From contig JAJEKV010000673.1 in the NCBI GenBank assembly GCA_021234155.1, positions 1 through 64,000 on the forward strand: a stretch of DNA of 64,000 nucleotides. The letters are read 5' to 3'. Position numbers and translations under genes: made by a program. Under the pieces are notes generated by a model. That model had not been told where the DNA came from. It saw only the letters and a list, made by a program, of their open reading frames with translations, and made no database searches. This document shows positions 46,074 through 57,059 of the stretch, piece after piece (position 1 is the stretch's first letter; every line of letters starts with the position of its first letter). The DNA comes from Isoetes taiwanensis (Eukaryota > Streptophyta > Lycopodiopsida > Isoetales > Isoetaceae).

Positions 46074-46085
46074 TGGTATCAGAGC
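46074..46085 (+). other. TRIM primer-binding site 1
   Basis: TGGTATCAGAGC, a perfect match to the plant initiator-Met tRNA primer site, directly after LTR1. Confidence 0.9.
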
Positions 46086-46092
46086 AGGTCTC

Positions 46093-46422
46093 GAGTTCGA
46101 GTCTCCATGGGTGCCTATATGCATGGGTAATTTGCAAAGACTTAGTAATCATTGAGACATGGTATAGCCTTGGATGCTCGAGGACGAGCATAGTTCTAGT
46201 GGGAGTTCGAGTCTCCATGGGTGCCTATATGCATGGGTAATTTGCAAAGACTTAGTAATCATTGAGACATGGTATAGCCTTGGATGCTCGAGGACGAGCA
46301 TAGTTCTAGTGGGAGTTCGAGTCTCCATGGGTGCCTATATGCATGGGTAATTTGCAAAGACTTAGTAATCATTGAGACATGGTATAGCCTTGGATGCTCG
46401 AGGACGAGCATAGTTCTAGTGG
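46093..46422 (+). repeat. Three exact 110-bp tandem repeats inside the TRIM
   Basis: Units start at 46,093, 46,203 and 46,313, each opening GAGTTCGAGTCTCC and closing with a hairpin (ATGCTCG AGGA CGAGCAT) and TAGTTCTAGTGG. By eye the three are identical. The second internal region has the unit only once (from about 46,610), so the triplication is specific to internal region 1. Confidence 0.93.
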
Positions 46423-46427
46423 GGAGA

Positions 46428-46586
46428 CCGAACGGGCCCATGGTAGGCGCTGAGTAGTATTGAACCTTGAATGTGCACAGTTATGCGTCGAGACACCGGC
46501 ATAAATGGGTAGAAGCGACTACTCATAAACGTCTAGACGGTTTTGCGCAGCTTGGTTAAGGGCATGCGGTTGCTAGGAACGCACGA
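46428..46586 (+). repeat. TRIM LTR 2
   Basis: It follows the polypurine tract GTGGGGAGA and precedes a second primer-binding site. Its start reads CGAACGGG for TGTAACGGG and its end GGAACGCACGA for GGAACGTTACA. Several small differences from LTR3 lie at CTG/CAG or CCGG sites. Confidence 0.85.
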
Positions 46587-46588
46587 TT

Positions 46589-46600
46589 TGGTATTAGAGC
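46589..46600 (+). other. TRIM primer-binding site 2
   Basis: TGGTATTAGAGC, one substitution from the initiator-Met site at 46,074. Confidence 0.85.
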
Positions 46601-46725
46601 AGGTCTCGAGTTCGAAGTCTCCATGGGTGCCTATATGCATGGGTAATTTGCAAAGACTTAGTAATCATTGAGACATGGTATAGCCTTGGATGCTCGAGGA
46701 CGAGCATAGTTCTAGTGGGAGAGAC

Positions 46726-46883
46726 TGTAACGGGCCCATGGTAGACCGCTCGAGTATTCGAACCTTGAATGTGCCTGTGGGGCGTTCCCGAGACACCGGC
46801 ATAAATGGGTAGAAGCGACTACTCATAAACGTCTAGACGGTTTTGCCCAGTTGGTTAAGGGCATGTCGGTTAGGAACGTTACA
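46726..46883 (+). repeat. TRIM LTR 3 (best preserved)
   Basis: 158 bp, TGTAACGGG...AACGTTACA, directly after the purine tract AGTGGGAGAGAC. Confidence 0.9.
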
Positions 46884-48003
46884 GGCTCTGTGTTTAGTTT
46901 CTGAGCTTTGATCTACCAGCAAAATTTTTTTGCATGTATTCCTACTTTTTTTTTTCCAATTGGAATTGAAGCTCTAGCATGAAATCTTATAAGTTTACAG
47001 ATTTTATAGAACATTTTGGTATTGTTGCTACGTTACATTGTCAAATTTGCATTTGCAAGATATAGAGCTAAGCATTAACTCTACAAGAAATTTATCGATG
47101 CAAAAGAAGTTTTGTGCTTAGTCGAATAGATCTCAATTCTGGACATCTTTGAGATGCGAAAGAACATGCAGGATTTGAACTTACAATACTTCAAAACTAG
47201 CAATTGCAATATCTTTGTCTGTCCTAAACAAATGGATTTCACAAAGGAGCAAAACATGAAGTGTTCAATTACAATACATTATCCATATCCTTTCATTGAA
47301 GACACTACATCTCCTAATCTTCCAATTTTGAAGGGGTTTTACCACCCCTAGACAGAGCTCCAAGTTTGAAGGGGTTTTATCACCCCTAGACAGAGCAGAG
47401 TATGGGTTGTTAAAAGTTGGTGGGGAGGACCCAAAGCAACCACCATGCCATTGGTGTGATTTGTCATTTGCCATTTTGTGGCCATAGTATAGAAATTGCA
47501 ATTATAATATTACACATAATGCACAACCGGACTGACGTGTATGGCGAAGAGCAACAGTGTCGTTTGAGAACGACTGAGGGATTAGGCGTACTGTGTCTCT
47601 AAGTATAATGGGGTGTAAGATTGTTGGAATGCAAAATGTCAAAAAAAAAAAGTCATGAGGGGGCATTCATTCTAGGCGTGTAGAACTCAACAAATTATTA
47701 AACAAAATGAGGTAAGCTCTCCAATACTCTCGAATAACTTTCCAATATTGATTGACCAACATCCCGCATAATATATAAGTTGTCGAGACGAAGTGAAACC
47801 TCGAATAAGGCTTCGTTAAAGAGCATGAAAATGATGCATACCTTGTTATATTGTATTGAATCTTATTAATATCCAGTACAGTTTGTGGCAATCCTGGAAA
47901 TCTTTGCTTCAAGCTTAAAAGAAGGCTTTCAGACCTCTCGGCAAGTAGTGACCTCCTCTCAAGATCCCCAACATAGTCTCTTACCTTTCCCCATGAAGAT
48001 TTG
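46884..48003. other. No recognised gene; short repeats
   Basis: TACAAGAAATTTATCG near 47,081 repeats the CACTA-like sequence at 32,832. A 31-bp direct repeat, TTGAAGGGGTTTTAYCACCCC..., occurs at 47,328 and 47,366. Otherwise AT-rich. Confidence 0.45.
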
Positions 48004-48430
48004 CTAGTATGTTTCTCTTTTGTATTTTAATAAGACTTTTATTACGAGCTTATCGTCATCACAATAATTCAACATCACGATAAAATTGCCACGACTTTTG
48101 CCACTAGCTAGATGATGATAGTCATGATACTTATCTCCAGTATAGAAAGGAATAAGCTTGAATGGGCTCCAAGGGAAGCTATAACTGCAAAACATGCTTT
48201 GTAAGAAATAAAATCAGAGTTGGAGAAAAGGGGTGTACTAACCCACTATGTGTATCGTGGCTTGGAATCACGAAAGATAAACCATATCCAGGCACTAGAA
48301 ATGGTCCAATGAAGGCTGGGAACCCAAGCACCATCAACTCTGCCCAATGTGCATACACTGCAGCGATACTCATAGATGTTGTGTAAGAATGATGTTTGTA
48401 ATGGATGTTTTCATATGCCCATCGGGTATG
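48004..48430 (-). pseudogene. Sterol 4-alpha-methyl oxidase (SMO1-type), C-terminal two exons
   Basis: Two minus-strand exons are joined in phase. Exon a (48,430-48,243, after an ACAATAG acceptor) reads RWAYENIHYKHH, then YAHWAELMVLGFPAFIGP, ending DTHSG at a GTTAGTA donor. Exon b starts at 48,184 after TTTTGCAG and reads YSFPWSPFKLIPFYTGDKYHDYHH. Both histidine boxes of the ER membrane fatty-acid-hydroxylase fold (H-x2-HH and HDYHH) are present. The enzyme removes C4 methyl groups in sterol synthesis. Compared with plant SMO1, about a dozen Trp-rich residues before THSG are missing and the C-terminus diverges after NYCD. No N-terminal exons or first His box were found. A DNA-level gene fragment is likely. 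Confidence 0.78.
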
Positions 48431-51400
48431 CTATTGTCCCTGATAGTCCTGAGGCAGCTAATATTGCAAAACAAAAGATCACTTTAATCCATTGTAACCT
48501 TTAAGGAATAAGGCCTTCGGTTTTTTATTCGCTAATTTAGGGGGTATAAAAGCTCTGACATAGAATCCTCTTTAAAATTTGCACTCTCCTCTATCATGTC
48601 ATTATGTGTCTTCGGAGTTGCTTGTGATGCATGGAAGTCCTGTTGATGGGCATATCACGCCGCTTTTGACGAACCGTTTTTGTTCTAATGCATTGCCGCA
48701 TGATCTAGAAAACTCGCACAACTTTGTCATACACTTCTCAAATCTGGCCTATTTATTGCATTAGCCCAATCCAAATAACCTATTACTGTTTCTTGGTCCC
48801 AAATCACACGGGTAATAACGATAGGCGCAAGCTCCTCAAGCTTGGGTGAGAAGAGGAAGTAATCGAAGCTTCGAAAGTGTAATACAAATGGATTCGCCAA
48901 AGTACTCCGATCGCATGGCAAGAATAATGCAAATATGATGGCCGGACTTACAACATCGTTTATAATAACGGCATGGTACGATCAAACATAGGGGTTTTGC
49001 TACTAAACAAATATTTGCTCAGCATTTTTGGCCCCGGTACCAGTTTTTCCTCACCATTTTGCATATGTGTTCTTGCTCAGAGTGATCTAAGAAATTTTAA
49101 GCTCGGGGGCATTTGCATCTTCAAAACCCCAACATGCCGGGTTCTCTCATAGCGTTGCACAAATCGTCATAGCTCTCACAGCATCAAGGTATTTTGATCA
49201 AACGCGGACTCACCGGCCTCTTATCTCTTCCGAGCTCTTCTAGAAGTCATTGAGCCCTACCGAAGTCATTGCTTTTGCGGACAAGAGTTAACCCGGCATA
49301 GCCATGCTCGAAACGTGGTAAAAAACGGGGCCGTCAAATTTTCATCTTTTTTCTTAATGCCCTATTCCCGAAATCGTGGTATAGAATCAACTGAATATGC
49401 CAAAGGCATCTTCCCCATAAGAATTATATATGTTAAGACAAAGTTTATTTTTTCAAGCAAAACGATCAAGAAAAATGAGATATCCAAGCTCATTTGAAAA
49501 TGCAAAAACATTAACCTAAGTAACGTATGCCTATTGATATTCTCACCTCAGGCATTGAGCAGGTCAATTCTTCTGGAGAATAGATTCTCGCAAAAGAAGC
49601 GCAAATAACTTGATTGGTAGATAACTCCTCACATCACACGTTTGCAGGCTGGTTCCTTACAAATGCTAACTTTGCTGGATCTGCAGAATGCAAAGTCTGC
49701 TACGTTTGCTTGCAAAAGGATATGATCAAATTAATTTCTAACAAATACATGTAAAACATCATTGGCCTTAAATAACCATTATTTATCTAGAGTACATGTA
49801 AATGAGCCACTTCACAGCATGTACTAGCTATAAATAACAATATGCAACAATATCCAAAATGTTGTGCTGCCATAGCACATGCATGGATCTATTTTAACCT
49901 TTAGCAGTCCGTTGTATCATCTAACACAACTTACTACTCTATTTAAACCGTGGTACAAATTAGATCCCTGGATGCCAATCATGCCTGACCCAAGCCAATA
50001 ATCAAACGATGCACCCTGATGATGCATTCACGTTTTGATTTCCATTTTCATGCACGGTTCATGGTTTATATAAAAAGAGCAATGAATAAAATATTCAAAT
50101 CTGAGCAGAAGACTGCAAAACGTGATAAATGATTACCTTGGACGACTTTCAGATTATTTGCAATGAGTAGCTTCTATGCCATGATCAGCACAATCTGTTT
50201 GAGAAATAGTTGTCAGAAACATGCCATGAGATTATTTTGCATAGGGCACATCATCAATTTCATTTAGACTTTATGGTCTACGGCATGTACAGAAGTCTAC
50301 AAAATGCAAAGTCTGTCAAGTCTGCCAAGAATGACGATTTGCAAAGTCTACAGAATGCAAAGTATGTAAGTTTGCTTGCTAAGGATTTAGAAATTTACGA
50401 AGGGTCCTGACAGTTTTTTGGAATATGCGGTGTCTTCATGCATCAATGAATCATGCATTCTATCTAAATAATCTGAAATGACCAGATCTGAAAACTAAAT
50501 GAAACAACCATCTACCTGGATGTTAAACTTGAAGCTCCAGCCCGCTATCCGATTAGCAGTTGAGACGAAATGGAGAAGCAGACGGAATGGAGGAGAGTGG
50601 GAAAATTTGTACCTGAAGCAGCTCTAACCTGTTATGTGGCAAAGCAAGTTCTGAAAGCATTTTGAATGAATAAAGAAATGAAGGAAGGAAGCGGCATCCC
50701 GGCTATGGCGAGGAGCCAGTCCAAAAAATTATTCCATCTGTTAAATTAGGCGGGAAAAAAACGTGTATCAATCCTTGTCTTAAACATTTTACATGCCGGG
50801 TTTTCAATTTTCTGATCACAAAATTTCGCTTTTTTGCCGGATTTTGATGTCTACAGACGGCAAAAAAAAAAGAGGATACCCACTCCCAAAAACATTTTAA
50901 GTAAATAGATTAGCATTTTCTTATTATACCTATGAATGTTTTTCTCTCTATAGCCTTTTGGGGTAGCAAGGTAACACTACGATAAGCTTGCAATATTTTG
51001 GTTTGGTATTTGCGAGCGGCATTTTTGGCATGGATGGGCCTAGATTTAGTCCGTGTATTGTATTGGAAGTCGTATGTGAAGGGTATGTTTGCAACGAATT
51101 GAGCTGCTTGCTGGCGGCCAAAGGTAGTGGCCCGAAGATTACAATGTTTGTTCATTTCGATTTGTGTTTGCATGGTGCGAATTTAGAAGGAGATGGCTGT
51201 GGAGGTTGGCATGTTTTGGGAAGCGACAGTCAGGAAGGCATGCTACTGTTGTCGGTTTTTGGAGTCCAGGCTTGGAGCGACTAGCGGGCCGCGTGATGGA
51301 GAAGGTTGGTAGGGCATGGAACTCCTTTGGACGAAAGGGGAGGCCCTATTTCTGTCGGCATCAAAGAAATGCAAACAAAAGGGCCAAAAGCTCTGTTTTC

Positions 51401-51480
51401 TGGTGTATCTACCTTCGTGCTTCGGCAAGTCCTCTATTCTGCCATAAGATCCGGCAGCAAACGGGGGTAATCTAAATCTT
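48431..51480. other. No recognised gene
   Basis: AT-rich intergenic sequence. The minus-strand ORF 48,727-48,921 (64 codons) and plus-strand ORFs at 50,988-51,475 show no domain. A TGCAAAGTCT word recurs at 49,688, 50,306 and 50,340. Nothing can be assigned. Confidence 0.4.
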
Positions 51481-51487
51481 AGCCTAA

Positions 51488-51718
51488 AAAAAAAAGATAG
51501 GCGCAAGTTTAATTGCTGGGGGAGTTGGAGCGGCTGTAGGAAATTTGGCAGGCTCTGCGCTCAGGATTCAAAGGGCGATGATTGTTACAGTGGCCCAGCT
51601 GGCCACATATGATCAGATCAAAGAAACTTTACTTGATCATAACATAATCAGATGCACAATCAATTGTGGAGTGTCAGGAGAGGGAGAAGACACTAGATCT
51701 GTTGACGAGTTTAGCTGA
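51488..51718 (+). pseudogene. Mitochondrial carrier fragment (dicarboxylate carrier / uncoupling-protein type)
   Basis: One frame reads KKKIGASLIAGGVGAAVGN, and shortly after RAMIVTVAQLATYDQIKETLL, then drifts to a stop at 51,716. In plant mitochondrial dicarboxylate carriers these two segments are a transmembrane helix with a glycine run ending GNP-D and the R-A-M-x-V-T...YD..KE helix, normally separated by about 45 residues containing the VRMQ loop. Here only about six residues separate them, so an in-frame internal deletion removed the matrix loop. A TAA precedes the Lys run and no other repeat of the three-fold carrier is present. It is a relic that cannot fold as a carrier. Confidence 0.72.
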
Positions 51719-52740
51719 GGCAGAAGAATCTGTTAGAGATGTGTGTATGGCAGTTTAAGAGCTTCCTGAGGTGGAAGCCGTCAGACGGCAGCATGATCCA
51801 GGTGTGGGCTGTAGCAAGAGGAGGATGGGAGAGAAGTCTATATGAAGAGGATGGTGTTTGTGCGCTGGCTCTGTGTCATTTTATGTATCAGAGTTTCGTT
51901 TGAAATTGTGTGTATGTAAACTTAATTTAGAATTTTGTATACATATGAATGGGAATCTGCTATTTCATGTTATGTATGGTGGATAAGAACCTTAGGTTTT
52001 GGCTTTCCTTTTATGTGGCAAAAAATCGTAGACCATCGATGAGGTACAATATGTGGAATATACTGTCAATCCATAGTCTGGAGCAAGCCTTCAGAAAAAA
52101 ATCCATAAGGAATAAATAACGATAAATAATAAGGAAAAAGGTGCTTTAATACCCTGGAAAATACCTTCCAAATAATGCCTGTAAAGTTCCCCTTTTCTGT
52201 TGAACAACAGGGGATAAAATGGATTTTTGGAATTGGGTTATTTGACCACAATCTCACTTTTCCTCATTGGTAAGATAATACCCCGTTATGCTTATGCTAG
52301 TGTCACAATCCCCATTCAAAAAAATGTAAATTCTTACCCTGTTATAGTTTGTAAGATAATAAAGCATGAATTCATTAATTAGAGAAATTTGGAATTCTCG
52401 TTTAGCATGAAATAGGTTAGCGGGTAGCCATATAGTGCAAAAACTACTACCAATTGAGTAAAAGTTGGCGTTTTTTTGCACAAATTCTGCAAAGGCTTCG
52501 GTCTTATTCGGAAATATAGTTTTTACTGCTAATGCAAAGGTTCACCGGGAAAGTATAACGTAGTAGGAGGGAGTGTTAAAACTTCTCGCGAAGAAGCGAA
52601 CGCCGATGTTTCGCACCGAAAGGAGACAAAATAATGTGCCTTTTATTAAAACCATATGAGAGCATTGTGTTAAAAGAAGGTACCGAGGAGCAAGGATATC
52701 ACACAAAATTCATTATTTAAAGCCATATAATTGTTTCTGA
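51719..52740. other. No recognised gene
   Basis: AT-rich. ACCCTGTT/ACCCCGTT words near 52,275-52,350 resemble 62,865-62,925, possibly an old dispersed repeat. Confidence 0.4.
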
Positions 52741-52741
52741 G

Positions 52742-52757
52742 AGGATCGCGGTCGCGA
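52742..52757. other. GATCGC...GCGAT palindromic motif
   Basis: GATCGCGGTCGCGATT followed by a TTTTAGCATT block. The motif recurs near 54,900, 56,880, 56,950, 58,148 and 58,339, the last close to a CACTA-type end. Subterminal repeats of this kind are typical of CACTA elements. Confidence 0.5.
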
Positions 52758-52929
52758 TTATTTTAGCATTAAACATATGGTAAAAGATATGGGTAAAGAC
52801 AAAACCAAAGTTCCCCAAACAAAATTTCCATTGAAGGAAGTAATATACAACAAAATTACCGGGATTGAAGGAGATAATTATTCGATTGTGTTTGAGATAC
52901 TTGATCGCATCACACCCATTTCATTGGCC

Positions 52930-55900
52930 ATACGATTGACATGCTCTCTACCCAATTCCATAGCTTGTGTTGTGTCCATCTCCTCAATAACCTCCGTGGA
53001 TCTCGGAACTACAACACCCATGGCCTTTTTGCGCGCGGGCAGAGATGTGAATCAGGCTCCCATTCTTCACGGTCCATTGTTTGCCCCGCTTATAAGTTCG
53101 CTTTTGGCAAGAGCTTTCATGCAAGAGCATTCTCCTCTGCGTGGATGAGAGCTTCGCTTTTGGCGTGGTACCTGATGCCCCCGTGGACCCAAGAACCTCA
53201 TCTTGGTCAATCTCCATGTGTCAGCTGGTCCGCTTCCATGTGTTCTACCACGATTCAAACCGATGTTCTTTGTCAAGAAAGGCATGTACCCATCAAGCTT
53301 CTCATTAAGTGCACTCAATTTTTTGAAAAGTGGGCTCTAGGGCTTCTATACCTTTTTCCGTCTCTTCAAGCAAGTGCTTTTTTCTTGCATTCTCTTCAGG
53401 GGGACTTAGCATCGAGGTTTTCCAAAATGGAATCCAACTTTGATAGATCGTGTTTTGGGTGAAATCTTGATGTCGGGTTGAGCCGATCAGCTCAACCCTC
53501 TCTCGGCTCTTCCTCAAACCCATCTAAGCACTTTGATTGGCCATTTTATCAAAGCTTCAAAGAACGCCCTCGTGAAACGGCACACTTTACCTGAACTTTC
53601 AAAGCCACGCTCTTTTTGCCTTGCATAAGAGCAACACGAGAAGTCCGCCCCAAAATTAAAAGAAATCCGAACACAACCATCGGGCTTCCAAGACCAGTTG
53701 CTCAACAATATGGTAGGCATAGGAGGTTTTCACCGGGCATTTCAATACAAGATCTCCTTCCATTGTCGCCCATTTGAATCTTGGTTTGCCCTGTAAAAAG
53801 AGTCCGATATTTCTTTTTATCTTCTCGGGTAAGATCCTCATTACTGTTAGTTAGCGGCATTGGAGGCAATGGTGTTGACTTAGGAGCCTTGCCCGTGTGG
53901 GAGATAGGTGAAGCTCCAACTCTGTAATGGGTGTTACACCTAACATCACCTCTGTTAATGCACATATGACTAATAAAGTACCGATGTTCTTTCACCCTTC
54001 GCTTGCTCTCCCATCCCATTTCTTCATAGGAACCTAAAGATAGGTAGCCACCACCAATTTGCTTCCGACCGCACAAGCAATTTGGCAAATTCAATCGAAG
54101 CATGATAATAACCAAGTGATAAACTTTGGCAATCGCCATGGTAGCTATCCTTGTAAATAGATTCCGTGTATTTTTGCAATCCCATACCTTGTTCATCCCC
54201 CTGATGTCAATAAATATCAATGTCGATTCTCGACACTTGGGAGGAAGTAGGGATGCCATCCTTTGTCACCGCTATGACAATATTTTTCTTTTCCTTTCTT
54301 TTCTAGCCTCTTTCGGCTTTAGAATATTCCCTGATTGGCTCCGTAAAGGCTAGGTGTAGGTTACCTAGTGTATGATCCTTGTTATAATTAGCCTTCACGT
54401 GCACTGCAGACGGTATCTCGATATATCCAAGATTCTCTGCTCACCAAATCAGGAAAGCCCCGAAGCAATTCCTCCCAGCCTATCGAAATCCTTTTGCAAG
54501 AATTTGTGGCATAAGAAAAAATTTCTCGCCTCATAAAAGTGAGGGTTCTGATGTCGGTTTCGTTGTTTGCAATCAAATCTCCCGCTATAACCCGACCGCA
54601 CCTTTAAATACGTCTTGCCTTCTATAATCTCATCGAAAATGCGGACACCTCCTCGCATTCGACATACCTCGTAGCAACCGGAGCCGTGTCTTGTTAAAGA
54701 AGTCTTTGGATGGTTTGTCCGAAACTCACCATGGTCGCCATCGAAGTTTACGACTCACCCACGCAAGCAACTTCCATTAACTTCTTTGAAAACCTTTTCA
54801 TCCATAAAATGAATTGTTTTTCATCCTTAAGCTCCTGACTTTCAAGGTGGTCGTTGTAATTTCATGGAAAACTCGGCAATAGCAATTTCAAGGTCATCAA
54901 GATCGCGACCGCTTGAACTTGGCGTAGTAGAAAACAAATAAATACCTTCCAAGCTGAAGTTTTAGCTGTCCCTATAGGTCCTTGTGGAGGGCAACCATAA
55001 GCCTTGCAGCCGATGACGAAGTTGTTGCGTTTTTCAATCGCTGGCTCTGTACAGGTGTTTGCAATTACCGTTTGCATTGAATACTCAACTCTATATATTC
55101 CTTGTCCGTAAGATTTCCGTTTGAGCACCCTCGATCGCCTTCTAGCATATACTTTGGCAAATTCTCGTTGTTTTCGAACTCGCTAAACCGAACAAAGGAG
55201 TTGTGCAACAAGCAAATACCGTGGTTGCCGAGAAATAATATAAAATTTCTTGCCCTTCAAATCTTCCGATTGCTCCATGTCACCCTCTTCCTGAAAAAGA
55301 TAGACAACCGCGTGTCAAATCTACATAACGAAAGTGTCCAAAAGATAAAGAATTAGTTACCCGGGTAATAGGGTCAAACTAACGACGCCGCTAGGGTGAG
55401 GACCTCTCATCTGTATGTCTTGAAGCTTTTAACCGAGTTTGAACATGGTCATTTGACCGCATTCGTGGTGTCAAGTTTGTCGGGTGCGTGTTCACAATCA
55501 AAAATAGAAATCTTTGTAAACCAATTAACCCCTAAGGGGTAGAACCTTTTGAACTGTTCAAGCTTCGAGTGGGTTTGCTCGCCATCTTATTCCTCTTTGG
55601 GATTGAACTTCAACTCGACCGAATGGCGGTGCGTGGTGCCATGGCAATGCTAGTCTAGAGGAAGCATCCGTGAATCGAGGGGGTTTGTGAAACTGGCCTG
55701 CGGGCTATCTTTAGTAGGTGTCGATTCTCGAGGCTAATTTTGAAAGGAGGGAACTTTTTGGAATAAATCCACCAGATGTAGTGCTATCTAGGGCCTTCAT
55801 AGCAATAGGGAAGAGTAGGGTTAACAATACCGAGGGGTTTATCGTGGATTGTGGTTCTTGAGCAATTTCTTTTTTGGTGCTGATGTCTCTCCCAAAGCAA

Positions 55901-56670
55901 AGAATAGGCTTCACACTCTTTTTCTTGGCCACGGCTCTTAGCCAATTAGTGTCCATCCGCGGAGGGCATCTTCGGCCCCGAATCGCTTTCAAGGCACAAC
56001 TTCGGAGGCTTCTTGTCGTAGACAAACCATTTCTCGCATGCCGAGAACCCGAAAGCAATATGTCTCGCTTCCCTTTATACCCGACAAAGAGAGAGATTCA
56101 TAGGATGGCAACAACCAGCCATAACCCTTAGCCGACGATGGGGACGTTTTCCCTGGTCGGGCTTGTTCATTTTGGCGGGCCGCCATCATAGACGGGTCAT
56201 AATTGCGCCATTTCAAAATGTACTCGTAAACCGCAATGCTTGTGTGTCCTCAATGCCGCGATATGATAGCATCTTGCACATTGTTCTTCGTGGCCTTCCC
56301 ACATTGCCACCACTATGCCAACTTGTTCAACGCCCTCGCCTTTTTTCCGATTAATAAACAGCACGTGTCCTTTTCTGCGGTCACCCTTAATGCTGTAGAT
56401 AGCTCAGTGCAATCTCAATACACCATTTCCTTTCATTGGAAGGGGTTATAATACTGACCGGCTCGACATCCGGTCCTCGGAAGAGAGCAAGTGTCGTAAA
56501 CAAAAGCTCGCGGGTGAGTGCCCGGTAGGTCGCATAATGTGGTGCAAGGAAAAGGTAGAAACTATCGAGAAAACGCTGGTCACATCCTCGCCGGAAAGCG
56601 CCTAAAATAGAACTCCACACTATCGCGGCCCGACGCTGTGTAGCACTTAAGCACCAAGAAGAAAACACGC
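52930..56670 (-). pseudogene. Degraded minus-strand coding sequence, family not recognised
   Basis: Most long ORFs here lie on the minus strand (for example 56,387-56,668; 55,711-56,058; 54,862-55,128; 53,702-54,259 with 185 codons; 53,067-53,318) and change frame rather than stop for good, as in a decayed multi-domain protein. The GC-rich composition differs from the flanks. I cannot match any piece to a transposase or cellular protein. Given the CACTA-like end at 58,399 it may be the coding part of that element, but no TNP2 motif was seen. Confidence 0.4.
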
Positions 56671-56753
56671 TGTCGCTGAACCCAATGACGCACTACACTA
56701 GTACTCATGAAACATATAAAGAAAGAAAATCTATACTCAATGCATCGGCGTCA

Positions 56754-56960
56754 CGATCTTGTTGAGCGCCTACACTTATGAAGACCGCTGCCTAGAAATT
56801 ACAAAACCTATCAAGCAAGACCGCGTCCGCGTCTTGTTGAGCAGCCTACACTTATGAAGAACGCCGCCTAGAAATTACAAAACCTATCAAGCAAGACCGC
56901 GGCCGCTGATCTTGAAAGCAGCCTATACTTATGAAAACAATAGAAGTTTCGAGTAGGCAA
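56754..56960. repeat. ~65-bp tandem repeat, about 2.5 units
   Basis: Units contain CCTACACTTATGAAGA, CTAGAAATTACAAAACCTAT and CAAGCAAGACCGCG. The last unit is partial, ending at CAAGATCGTGGCGCGATCTTG (56,939-56,959), an imperfect palindrome of the same GATCGC type. Confidence 0.75.
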
Positions 56961-57059
56961 GATCGTGGCGCGATCTTGCTGAGCTGAAATGTTAGAAAAT
57001 ACCTTCTTTGAGGGAGTCCTTAGGTGCCATGGGATCGCTACCGGGCCGAAGTTCAAATA

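Larger units (their letters stand above)
45919..46883 (+). mobile_element. TRIM retrotransposon array (LTR-int-LTR-int-LTR)
   Basis: Three copies of a ~158-bp LTR (45,919-46,073; 46,428-46,586; 46,726-46,883) enclose two internal regions. Each internal region starts with an initiator-Met primer-binding site and ends in a polypurine tract. The best LTR starts TGTAACGGG and ends AACGTTACA, giving a 7-bp inverted terminus TGTAACG/CGTTACA. Nothing in it codes for protein, which defines a terminal-repeat retrotransposon in miniature; it must have moved with enzymes from a larger gypsy element. LTR1 is eroded at both ends. I found no convincing target-site duplication. Confidence 0.85.

Noticed and set aside
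46021-46110. Genuine tRNA gene
   Set aside because: A- and B-box-like words exist but no acceptor stem or anticodon arm could be folded.
46093-46720. Regular 110-bp repeats as a CRISPR-like array
   Set aside because: The repeats are head-to-tail without spacers and sit between LTRs with primer-binding sites in a plant genome.
50988-51284. 98-codon ORF upstream of the carrier fragment as its N-terminus
   Set aside because: No carrier repeat, no PX[DE]XX[KR] motif, and stops separate it from the carrier frame.
53702-54259. 185-codon minus-strand ORF as a stand-alone gene
   Set aside because: No recognisable domain and neighbouring pieces continue in other frames, so it is listed only as part of a degraded block.
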